From positions 682,001-746,000 of the forward strand of contig NC_006039.1 of the NCBI RefSeq assembly GCF_000002515.2: DNA of 64,000 nt, given 5' to 3'. This document shows, one piece after another, positions 35,235-43,562 of the stretch. The position numbers and the translations under genes were made by a program. The notes under the pieces were generated by a model. The model saw only the letters and a list, made by a program, of their open reading frames with translations, made no database searches and was not told where the DNA came from. This DNA is from Kluyveromyces lactis. Taxonomy: Eukaryota > Ascomycota > Saccharomycetes > Saccharomycetales > Saccharomycetaceae. The first letter of the stretch is position 1. Each line of letters opens with the position of its first letter.

Positions 35235-36728
35235 TTAATTAGGCTCGATACTTTCCAAAGCTTCCAAAACTAACTTATGATGCAAACCGAATTCCTTGCC
35301 TTGGAAGGTATGCAAACATTTTAGGAATTTATCATAATTGACAAATCCGACGACAGCTTCATAGTTTGTCGCCTTAACCATGTATTTCTCAATTGAGCCG
35401 TTGGTTTTTTCAGCTTCTTGTGTCTCTTCACCATTTTCCTGCTGCTCTATTTTCTCTGCCTCCTGCGTTTCTTGAACGTCCTCAACCTTTTCTGTATCCC
35501 TTTCTTTTGTCTCTGGTGTCTTTGATTCTCCCTTTGTACTCTGCTCAGAAAGCTCAGGTTTAACCTCTTCTTTTCCATCTTCTTTCGTCTCTTGTGAAAG
35601 GCCCACACTTAAAGGAGCTGAGTTTTCATCGTCATCTTTACTGGGAATTTCTTTAATTGGTTCCTTGGTATCGTCTCTTGTCGTTTCCGTGACTCCTTTA
35701 GTTTTGTCCGAACCTTCTGACTTTTTCGATATAGTGTCTGTTTTAATCTCTGAAGGCGCTTGCGAAACGATAACTTCCTCGTTCTCGCCCTGAACAAGTT
35801 GAATTTCGACATCTAACTCTCCTGACTCGTAGACCCCAACGTAAAATTCGAAAGATGACGTATTCTCGAATAATTCAGGGCAATTTGATTTAATGAAGTC
35901 TTTTAACATTGTCCATTTTAGCTTCCCATACGTTTCTGGTTCCGTTGTTTTTACAATGAGGCTCGGTACACTACTGGCACGAGTTACATGTTGCCCTGCG
36001 ATTCCTGTAGTCTTGAACTTAACTATTTCATCCCAATGAAGACAGGGCGGAAAGTTAGTAAATTTGATCTGATACATGGAACGAGAAGACATCTGTTTCC
36101 TAAAGGACATTTCGTTGAACAATTGCTTTAATTTCCTAGGTTGTTGCTGTTGTTGCTGTTGATGCTGTTGCTGTTGATGCTGCTGTTGATGCTGCTGTTG
36201 ATGCTGCTGAGATGAATAATGCGACCGTTGTCTAACACCAGGCACGGAGCCTGGAATGAGCCCAGGACCGGGGCCAGTGCCTGGCACGCCCATATGATGC
36301 AAATGAGAACGGACAGAATGCTGAGATTGATGCTGAGGTTGTGGTATACCAGATTGCAATGGTGTACCTACAGACCCGTGTGCAGGATGAGGAAGAGGCG
36401 CTGGTAACGATGGAGGAGGTAAGAGAATAGCTCCTAATGTATGGTACTCCCATTGAAATCCGTTCAATTGTAAGAGTAAATTATTCCAATCCAATGAAGG
36501 TTGTAGCACACAAATACAAGACGTTATTGGAATAAAAGGAGGGGTCATTGTCGGCATCGAGGGCAAGACTTTGATATTCAAAATCTGATTTCTCAGAATG
36601 AACTTAGAAAGAAAATATCGAATTTGTTTCCAATCCTTTCCCTGCGGTATATTATCGATTCGAATATACACACTCATCAACTCCGGAGGCATGAGCTCCA
36701 TATAGGGATGCCCTGTATAATGTGTCAT
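35235..36728 (-). CDS. YIL055C-like protein with QH repeats and RRM-like segments
   Basis: The 497-residue protein is assigned to the uncharacterised YIL055C family mainly by position between VHR1 and THO1. Two segments look alike: VYIRIDNIPQGKDWKQIRYFL (about 20-40) and YQIKFTNFPPCLHWDEIVKF (about 219-238). Both resemble the first strand and helix of an RRM-like fold. Between them lie Pro-rich sequence and a glutamine/histidine repeat (about 170-200). An acidic Lys/Glu/Thr-rich region (about 320-430) is followed by a folded-looking end, KYMVKATNYEAVVGFVNYDKF. RNA binding is inference; no function is established. Confidence 0.75.
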   Translation of the reverse strand: MTHYTGHPYMELMPPELMSVYIRIDNIPQGKDWKQIRYFLSKFILRNQILNIKVLPSMPTMTPPFIPITSCICVLQPSLDWNNLLLQLNGFQWEYHTLGAILLPPPSLPAPLPHPAHGSVGTPLQSGIPQPQHQSQHSVRSHLHHMGVPGTGPGPGLIPGSVPGVRQRSHYSSQQHQQQHQQQHQQQQHQQQQQQQPRKLKQLFNEMSFRKQMSSRSMYQIKFTNFPPCLHWDEIVKFKTTGIAGQHVTRASSVPSLIVKTTEPETYGKLKWTMLKDFIKSNCPELFENTSSFEFYVGVYESGELDVEIQLVQGENEEVIVSQAPSEIKTDTISKKSEGSDKTKGVTETTRDDTKEPIKEIPSKDDDENSAPLSVGLSQETKEDGKEEVKPELSEQSTKGESKTPETKERDTEKVEDVQETQEAEKIEQQENGEETQEAEKTNGSIEKYMVKATNYEAVVGFVNYDKFLKCLHTFQGKEFGLHHKLVLEALESIEPN

Positions 36729-37856
36729 TATATGGCTGATGAGGCTGACTCTTTTTGTTTTTTACCGACCTGAGTCTTTCTGAAAATTGTTGCTATATGA
36801 GATGAAAAATGTGAACTGAAAAAAAAAAAAAAATTAAGGTATCACGAATTGCAAATGCAAAGCCTTCCTTGATATAGATAAAAAAAAACTCACTTCTTGT
36901 TCTCGTAAAATATTATTACCTAGATCGTAGTCCGAGTAGCCTGGCCTGATCTGAACAGCAGTAACAGAATCGTCGAAAAGTTACGGATACAAGCCGAGGG
37001 AAAAAAAAAACTAACCTAAAAAAATTAGGGTATTTGTGTATCTTTTTTTAGATAGAGAATAGCAGTAGAAAGGACTAAAAAACCCAAGCAAAAAAACACC
37101 AGATAGACCCGCTTTATTCAATACGAACGTTATCGAATAAAGCACACCGAAACGATCTTGTTTGTTGCAATTAAACACACTCTTTATACTTGTCTTTTTC
37201 AGCGGTTGTATTGGTTTTGCTCCTTGTTCTTGAGCTTTGTAATTGTATAATTAACAACTATAAATATATATATTTCAGGATTCATTTTCTTTTATTTCAT
37301 TTTTTTTTTTTGATATTTTTCAAATTTCTAAATTTTCCAGTCTGGAGACACATTCGCTTGATAAAAAAGCCGATGAGTTGCGAAATCACAACAAATTCTC
37401 GGCTCTGTGTTACAATTTTCTTCGAGGCTTATACTAGGAAGCGAGCGCCAAATTTTATAAGTATTAAACTTGACGATATGTTTTCTGTTTCACTCTTTTT
37501 TTCTCAGTTTTGTCTATCGAAGGTTCCCGCTACTTAGCAGTAGTCTTATTTGAAATGTAAAAAAACTATGCACTGCCAATGCGCATCGAAAAGACATATA
37601 TTGAGCAGTAATTGACCGGTGCTTGGATTCAAATTATGTAAGGTTCGTTTTTATTTTTTTTTACTTGACAGAGAGAATGAGTGGTCAAGGACTCATCAAT
37701 TGAATATATATTACATAACATACAACTAATGCGACAAGAAGAGAGTACGGAACAATTGTAAAGAAGATCTGGAAAATCTTCTTTTTACATCATTTTTGGG
37801 AAGTTTGTTCTTTAAAGGGATGGGTGGGTACTACGAGTTCCGCTTATGAAGAGGAA
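36729..37856. promoter_or_regulatory. Intergenic, YIL055C-like promoter and THO1 3' flank
   Basis: The 1.1-kb gap has an A14 tract near 36819-36832, several other A- and T-runs, and a perfect 9-bp inverted repeat GCTTTATTC (37111-37119) and GAATAAAGC (37135-37143) around AACGTT. A 115-codon open frame at 37190-37537 lacks an ATG start and is T-rich; I regard it as non-coding. Confidence 0.4.
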
Positions 37857-38453
37857 TTAACGGCGTTTGTTGTTTGATTTATTACGATTTTTCTTCTGGA
37901 AGGATTTCCTGTCTGGCTTACCGACGGCTGCGTCGGGACCCTTACCGAATCCTAGCTCCTTAGCCAATTGGGTAGACAAATCTAAACCGAACTTTTCAAT
38001 ACGGTTGATCTGCCTTTGCAAGTCATCGATGGTAGAATCATCTTGTCCGAATTTTTCAGCACGATAGATTTTTTTCTGTAAATGGTCAATGGCCGCTTGT
38101 TTCAATTGATCTTGCGATAGCTCTGGATTCTTTGGGGCTGGGGTAGCAGGAGGAGTTTTTTCGAGTTTGTCTTCTTCGGTAGATGGTACGTTTTCATTTT
38201 CAGGAACCGCAGCTGATGCATCTGCAGGTACAGCATCTGGGATGGAAGAAGTTATCGTAGGGGCAGCGGCAGCGGTGGCAGAAGCGGTCGCTTCTACTTC
38301 CGCTATAGACGATGGTTCATTGGTTGCACTGTTTTTTGTGGAGTCATCATCTTGTAGTCTGTTTATTAGGTCTGCTTTCAAACCATCTGTAGATAGATTT
38401 CTTTGCTTCAACAACTCCTTCAATTGAGCAACGGTGTTACCAGAATACGACAT
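37857..38453 (-). CDS. THO1: SAP-domain RNA-binding protein Tho1
   Basis: The 198-residue nuclear protein matches Tho1 (218 in S. cerevisiae), which binds DNA and RNA co-transcriptionally and suppresses THO-complex defects. The SAP domain is at residues 4-38 (TVAQLKELLKQRNLSTDGLK then ADLINRLQ). An Ala/Thr/Pro-rich linker (about 40-120) precedes the C-terminal region with two related helical motifs, LQKKIYRAEKFGQD and LQRQINRIEKFGLD (about 128-160). The basic tail is KSFQKKNRNKSNNKRR. The frame extends upstream to 38687 through a GT-repeat; the ATG at 38453 gives MSYSGNTV, right before the SAP domain. Confidence 0.93.
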   Translation of the reverse strand: MSYSGNTVAQLKELLKQRNLSTDGLKADLINRLQDDDSTKNSATNEPSSIAEVEATASATAAAAPTITSSIPDAVPADASAAVPENENVPSTEEDKLEKTPPATPAPKNPELSQDQLKQAAIDHLQKKIYRAEKFGQDDSTIDDLQRQINRIEKFGLDLSTQLAKELGFGKGPDAAVGKPDRKSFQKKNRNKSNNKRR

Positions 38454-38610
38454 AGCGAACAAAGGAGAATATGTTTTTGAATAGTTCGGGTCGGGAAAAG
38501 AGGAGGTTTTACTTTCCAATTGTCTCGGTAGTCGCGCATGCCAATAAGTCGTTTCCAAGATACGTATACATATATCAAATGTCAACATGTTAAGTTTCCA
38601 TGAACAAACT

Positions 38611-38632
38611 GTGTGCGTGTGCGTGTGCGTGT
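38611..38632 (+). repeat. (GTGTGC)n microsatellite
   Basis: 3.7 copies of GTGTGC span 22 bp, about 160 bp upstream of THO1. Confidence 0.9.
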
Positions 38633-38649
38633 AAAAGAAAGAACACTTC

Positions 38650-38727
38650 TTACCCGGACATCCAGGGTAACACGTTACCCTGGACAATAGTTTTTTAACA
38701 ACAAAAAGAGAAGCTCAATGTTACCCG
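38650..38727. promoter_or_regulatory. Reb1-type cluster with palindrome
   Basis: TTACCCGG lies at 38650-38657 and TTACCCG at 38721-38727, both Reb1 cores. Between them TCCAGGGTAAC (38661-38671) and GTTACCCTGGA (38674-38684) form a perfect 11-bp inverted repeat with a 2-nt spacer; each arm has GGGTAA or TTACCC without the following G. Four related sites lie within 78 bp. Confidence 0.55.
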
Positions 38728-38924
38728 CCCTGATTACTCACGCACACCTTCAATTTTATCTCCAAATGAGGCAACACCCACCCATTAAGTTACCTAAAGG
38801 ACACCTGCCCACCACCTTCCAGCCTCGTGTCTCGTGTGTCCTCCCTCCATAAGGCAAAAAGAAATCTGACCCTCCCACCTGACCCAGCAAAAAAAGAAAA
38901 AAGAGACAAAAAAACACTCTGAAG

Positions 38925-38952
38925 AGGGGAGGGGACATCCCGCTTGTCCCCT
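38925..38952. promoter_or_regulatory. Triple stress-response element
   Basis: AGGGG at 38925-38929 and 38930-38934 and CCCCT at 38948-38952 are STREs. The last two sit in an inverted repeat GGGGACA (38931-38937) and TGTCCCC (38945-38951). Glycerol-3-phosphatase genes are osmotic-stress induced in S. cerevisiae, which supports GPP as the target, about 800 bp away. Confidence 0.5.
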
Positions 38953-39752
38953 TTGCACAAAAATGGACTCACAGGGACAACTGTCCTTGTTCTTCTATTT
39001 GTCCACCCCGTGCGGCTGCACTCCCCAAGCCACCTACGCAGCTTCCCAAATCGCTTGTCCCTCCTTTGCCTCCTTGTCGCTTTTCTTTTCCCTATCCATC
39101 ACCTATTCCGTTTTATTTCTTCTTTCTGCACAAAAAAAGATTTTAGCGACTGATTCCGATTCACAGCTACTACACCAGCTGCCACCAAAATGGCTCACCA
39201 TAAAATGACAAAAAGAAACCAAAGCTTCTTTTTCTTTTGTTTCGGGATTCCTGTTGGGTTACTTTTCGCATTGGCTCTCTGGTGACGAGTGTCAGTTACT
39301 CCATGCACTGTTCTTTTTTTTTGGCTGTTACTTTTGTATGGTAATCATCTATGCTTCTGATCTGTGTCATATCATATCATGTATTCCTATCAGTCCTCAT
39401 TTGTCTCTCTTTTCTTTTAGTTGGTTTCACTATGTGCCAAATTATCAAAGACCCTAATATGAGGTATCTTGTAACTGGTGGTACGCATTTTTGTCCTTTC
39501 TATCGTGACTACTTGAACTTCTTGTCTATTGTCTATTGTCTATTATCTAATTTATGTATATACTGGGTATTGGAATAAGAAACGGGACGTTTGATTCAGA
39601 AACAAAATATATAAAGGCCATCGAATCATGGTTAATTTGAATTCAAGAGTCATCATAAACTTTGTAGTATATCCCTATTCTACTACAAATTGTATATTCT
39701 AAAAGAACATCAACAACCAAATTCATTAAGAATTACAATTATTATAGAAAAA

Positions 39753-40523
39753 ATGTCTGCTGCTACCGCCTCTAACACTGCTCAACAACCTATCTCTCTA
39801 AGAGTCAACGCTGCTTTGTTCGACGTTGATGGTACTTTGATCATCTCTCAACCAGCTATTGCTGAATTCTGGAGAGATTTCGGTAAGGACAAGCCTTACT
39901 TCGACTCCCAACATGTCATCGATATCTCTCACGGATGGAGAACATACGATGTTATCAAGCAGTTCGCTCCAGATTACGCCAACGAAGAATATGTCACCAA
40001 GTTGGAAGGTGAAATCCCAGAAAAATTCGGTCAACACGCTATCGAAGTTCCAGGTGCCAGTAAATTGTGTGGTGAATTGAACAAGCTTCCAAAGGAAAAA
40101 TGGGCTGTCGCCACCTCCGGTACTTACGAAATGGCTCACAAATGGTTTGACATCTTGGGAATCAAGAGACCTTCTAACTTTATCACCGCTAACGATGTCA
40201 AGAACGGTAAGCCTCATCCAGAACCTTATTTAAAGGGCAGAAACGGTTTGTCTTACCCAATCAACAAAGAAAACCCAGCCGCTTCAAAGGTTATTGTCTT
40301 TGAAGATGCTCCAGCAGGTATCTTGGCCGGTAAAGCTGCTGGCTGTAAGATCGTTGGTATTGCCACTACTTTCGACAAGGAATTCTTGATCGAAAAGGGT
40401 TGCGATATCGTCATCAAGGACCACACCAAGTTGAGAGTTGCTGCCTACCACCCTGAAACCGATGAAGTTGAATTCATCTTTGACGAATACTTATATGCCA
40501 AGGATGATCTACTTGAATGGTAA
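39753..40523 (+). CDS. GPP1: DL-glycerol-3-phosphatase (GPP1/GPP2)
   Basis: The 256-residue HAD-superfamily enzyme hydrolyses glycerol 3-phosphate to glycerol, the last step of glycerol synthesis for redox balance and osmotic defence. HAD motif I is DVDGT with Asp24 and Asp26; motif II is in WAVATSGTYEM; motif IV is in VIVFEDAPAGI. FITANDVKNGKPHPEPYLKG holds the conserved lysine. Length is close to the S. cerevisiae enzymes (250). The frame reaches 39690; the ATG at 39753 (MSAATASN) has A-rich context and fits the family. S. cerevisiae has GPP1 (IX) and GPP2 (V); one is here. Codon use is strongly biased. Confidence 0.96.
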   Translation: MSAATASNTAQQPISLRVNAALFDVDGTLIISQPAIAEFWRDFGKDKPYFDSQHVIDISHGWRTYDVIKQFAPDYANEEYVTKLEGEIPEKFGQHAIEVPGASKLCGELNKLPKEKWAVATSGTYEMAHKWFDILGIKRPSNFITANDVKNGKPHPEPYLKGRNGLSYPINKENPAASKVIVFEDAPAGILAGKAAGCKIVGIATTFDKEFLIEKGCDIVIKDHTKLRVAAYHPETDEVEFIFDEYLYAKDDLLEW

Positions 40524-41076
40524 TTTTCGTAGAACCGCAGTTCTCAATCCATTTTGTATATTAGGAGTTGATGTGATGTTGGAATAAAAGAACAGTGATT
40601 GATAATCTCTACAGGCAATGAGAGTGTCATTGTTTCCCTCTTTCTCTGCGACAATAGATGGTACGAAGTATTTTATAAACAGGTTTTCTCATTATCTTCG
40701 TTCAGTGATTTGTCACAAAAAAAAGGGTGCATCATTATAGAATCAACGTTACACATCTTACCAAAACAATTTTTTTCAATCTGTACGTTAGTCTCATTCA
40801 TTGAGAAGAACACTCAGTGAATTTCTAATGCATTTAATTTTTATAGAGTATTAATACACAAGTTAATCAAACTTTTTCGCTTAAAACTTTCAGAATGTTT
40901 TCATATCTTGCCTTCGCTTCATATCAATATGTAACTATTATTCCCTTGTACTGTTGAAATCGGAGAGAATCTAAAAAAAAAAAGTGTTACTGTTTAAACA
41001 GGCCATCAGATTAAACTGACAAAAGAAACAGAAACCGGGGGTTGGCTGTTAAGCATACACTATATCATCCTCACCC
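40524..41076 (+). promoter_or_regulatory. Intergenic, GPP 3' flank and CEM1 promoter
   Basis: A 553-bp AT-rich spacer. GTTTAAAC at 40992-40999 is an 8-bp palindrome near CEM1. No gene is seen. Confidence 0.35.
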
Positions 41077-42366
41077 ATGAGTCTCAAACGTGTAGTTGTC
41101 ACTGGTCTTGGGGCCTACACGCCCCTTGGTTCTACAGTTTCAAAGTCTTGGGCAGGTTTGCTTGCTGCTAAGCAATCACTAATACCCTTAGATGCTTTCT
41201 ACAACAGAGAAGACTTTGCAAAAGTGAAAAAGTTGGTCCCACTAGATACAGCAGTGAGTAGGTTACATGCCGATCCATTAGATACTTTCCCAGAGTATGA
41301 TCAGCGAAGAATGACACCTGCTCACCAGATCGTTTTGGAAAAGACTAAAGAAGCATTACTTCAAGCGAATTTAATTGCTGATGAGAATCTAAACACTTTG
41401 ACCGAAGATATAGATAAGACAAAAGTGGGATGCGTTATCGGTACTGGGATGCCTTCTATGCCTGATTTAGAATCTACGATTTCTACACTTTTCACTAAAC
41501 CGAAGGTGTCTCCTTTCTTGATCCCGCGTGTGCTACCCAATATGGCCATGGGGAACGTCATGATCAAATACGGGATACAAGGTCCTTCCAGCTGTCCTTC
41601 AACGGCATGTGCAACCGGAAATTCTAGCATAATCGAGGGATTCAACTCAATTCAATTAGGTCTCGCAGATGTCATGATTTGTGGTTCTTATGAATTCAGT
41701 ATAGATCCAATATCTATTGCCGGATTTTATAGATCGAAAACCATCAGTAAAAAACACCAAACGAGACCATTTGATGTGGAACGTGATGGGTTTATCATGG
41801 GAGAAGGGTGTGGTATACTTACGCTTGAGTCCCTAGAATCTGCACTCAAGAGAGGTTCTCCAATACTGGCCGAAATTAGTGGTGTCGGCTTGAGCAATGA
41901 TGGATATCATATTACTTCTCCATTACCAGATGGATCGGGGGGCAAACTGGCGATGCAAAACGCATTGAAAAGAGCAAATATTGCTCCACAACAAGTAGGA
42001 TATATTAACGCCCATGCTACTTCGACACAACTAGGAGATGTGGCTGAAAGTACAGCAATCACAGAATTATTTGGCACCAAAAGTACAGGAACGGCACCAT
42101 ATGTCAGTAGTAACAAAGGTCACATTGGCCACTTACTGGGCGCGTCTGGCTCAGTAGAATCTATATTTACCGTCTTGTCGTTGAAATATGGCCGCTTCCC
42201 CCATACTCTCAACTTGAAGACTGTTGATGAAACATCAATCATAAACGAGTTAAATCTAATAAAGAACGAATCTATGATTGATAACTCCATTGAATATGCA
42301 TTGACAAATTCATTTGGGTTCGGTGGAGTTAATACATCCATTTTGTTCCGTAAATATCATCAATAA
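41077..42366 (+). CDS. CEM1: Mitochondrial beta-ketoacyl-ACP synthase
   Basis: The 429-residue enzyme matches Cem1, the KAS II-type condensing enzyme of mitochondrial type II fatty acid synthesis that supplies lipoate precursors. The Cys-His-His triad is visible: Cys178 in PSTACATG, His313 in NAHATS and His352 in GHIGHLLGAS. The glycine-rich end SFGFGGVNTSILF is typical. The N terminus (MSLKRVVVTGLGAYTPLG) begins at the enzyme core, so the mitochondrial signal is short or cryptic. It converges on DFG10 with 32 bp between stops. The S. cerevisiae neighbours of the two genes lie on different chromosomes. Confidence 0.95.
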   Translation: MSLKRVVVTGLGAYTPLGSTVSKSWAGLLAAKQSLIPLDAFYNREDFAKVKKLVPLDTAVSRLHADPLDTFPEYDQRRMTPAHQIVLEKTKEALLQANLIADENLNTLTEDIDKTKVGCVIGTGMPSMPDLESTISTLFTKPKVSPFLIPRVLPNMAMGNVMIKYGIQGPSSCPSTACATGNSSIIEGFNSIQLGLADVMICGSYEFSIDPISIAGFYRSKTISKKHQTRPFDVERDGFIMGEGCGILTLESLESALKRGSPILAEISGVGLSNDGYHITSPLPDGSGGKLAMQNALKRANIAPQQVGYINAHATSTQLGDVAESTAITELFGTKSTGTAPYVSSNKGHIGHLLGASGSVESIFTVLSLKYGRFPHTLNLKTVDETSIINELNLIKNESMIDNSIEYALTNSFGFGGVNTSILFRKYHQ

Positions 42367-42398
42367 CGTAAATAATATATTTTAATGACAAGATGCTA

Positions 42399-43100
42399 CT
42401 AAAATACATATGGTATCAAATACCACCTAGATCTATAACCAAACTTTTCTTGATACCAATTTCCAGTTTCGAAGCTGCTGGTGCCCAAATTAACAAGAAT
42501 CCATAATATACAATGTATCAATAACATGCGCGACCCTTTATCCATCAACATAAACGATGTGTATATAAGCAACTCATCGAAATAGTGTGCGGAGCATATA
42601 TACTTGAATAACCCATAACTCGGCTGTGAATATTTTTTCAATTTTGATAAGTAGTCATGGTTTGTTGCCTGATCCAAAGACGACATTATGAAAAGAATCA
42701 CCGATATTAAAGAGTACTGTGTTTCACCATGATACAGCATGATACCGAGATTTAGCGTTGTGTAAAACCAAATCCCAACTAAGTAGTGTGACAAATGTAT
42801 CTTTGATTGTCCCCATTTGGTGACACAATAGCATTCATACAATCTGCGTACACTATGGATGAAGACAGATAATGTCAATAGACTCCGTATCCATAACAAA
42901 TTGTATATGCTGAATATGCTAGATAGCAGATAGAAATGCCCAAAGTTGCTTTTTGGACAAGTAAGACTGTACCAGAAGTTATTGGACGCTTCCCATGTCT
43001 TACCGTACTTCAACAACTGAGGAATGTAAAACTCGGCAACAAAGACACTTATTATTCCAACATAAAATGTGGAATATAAAAGTATCTGGAAAATGTCCAT
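42399..43100 (-). CDS. DFG10: Polyprenol reductase family protein Dfg10
   Basis: The 233-residue membrane protein matches Dfg10 (253 in S. cerevisiae), the SRD5A3 homologue in dolichol synthesis for N-glycosylation at the ER. About six hydrophobic segments are seen. Typical motifs are SVRRLYECYCV (about 83-93), HYLVGIWFYTTLN (about 108-120) and the C-terminal 3-oxo-5-alpha-steroid 4-dehydrogenase signature NWYQEKFGYRSRWYLIPYVF. The frame extends to a GTG at 43184; the ATG at 43100 (MDIFQILL) places the first membrane segment at the N terminus as in the family. Confidence 0.88.
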   Translation of the reverse strand: MDIFQILLYSTFYVGIISVFVAEFYIPQLLKYGKTWEASNNFWYSLTCPKSNFGHFYLLSSIFSIYNLLWIRSLLTLSVFIHSVRRLYECYCVTKWGQSKIHLSHYLVGIWFYTTLNLGIMLYHGETQYSLISVILFIMSSLDQATNHDYLSKLKKYSQPSYGLFKYICSAHYFDELLIYTSFMLMDKGSRMLLIHCILWILVNLGTSSFETGNWYQEKFGYRSRWYLIPYVF

Positions 43101-43562
43101 CTGATGCCAGCACGCCACGTTAGGCGCCAACCGTGAATAAGCAAACAATTTGTAGTGAGGGATTGCTGCGGAATAACGATTCACAATAGACGATGAGCCT
43201 GTTTAAAGTTCACTCAACTGATTTTTTTGATATTGAAAGAATAATGCTGCAGCTTTAGAAAAATATAAGAATATCACACAAAGTACAATTAATGATGAAC
43301 AGTATGTCTATCGCTAAAAAGTTGAATCATCCTCATAATTCATAAAGCTCTCCGCATTGAAGTTACAATAATTTATTAACGAAAGTTAAATAATCTATAA
43401 GCTAATAAGTTCATGAGACGAAAGAAAGATCACTGAGCAAGTAAAAATGCAGGTGACCGGTCTATCAGTCGAAAACTTAGAAATGAATACATAAGACAGG
43501 GAGCCAGTATAACCGTGAATTAATTAGCGTGGGGTTAATTTGAAATGAGAGCTCAGGAAAAC
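43101..43562. other. Intergenic, DFG10 promoter and FCY2 3' flank
   Basis: A 462-bp AT-rich spacer. AATTAATTAGC at 43518-43528 and further A/T blocks are seen; no gene. Confidence 0.35.

Larger units (their letters stand above)
38454..39752. promoter_or_regulatory. Divergent THO1/GPP promoter region
   Basis: The 1.3-kb gap is unusually structured. It holds a GTGTGC microsatellite, a Reb1-type cluster with a 24-bp inverted repeat, three AGGGG/CCCCT elements and ten GGACA/TGTCC words in about 405 bp. The middle (about 38640-39070) is C-rich and G-poor in places. Open frames here run through pyrimidine-rich DNA and look spurious. Confidence 0.5.

Noticed and set aside
37190-37537. 115-codon hydrophobic frame
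   Set aside because: Phe/Leu richness reflects T-runs; no ATG at its start.
38750-39210. Several 60-86 codon frames in the THO1/GPP spacer
   Set aside because: They overlap each other in different frames across C/T-rich regulatory DNA.
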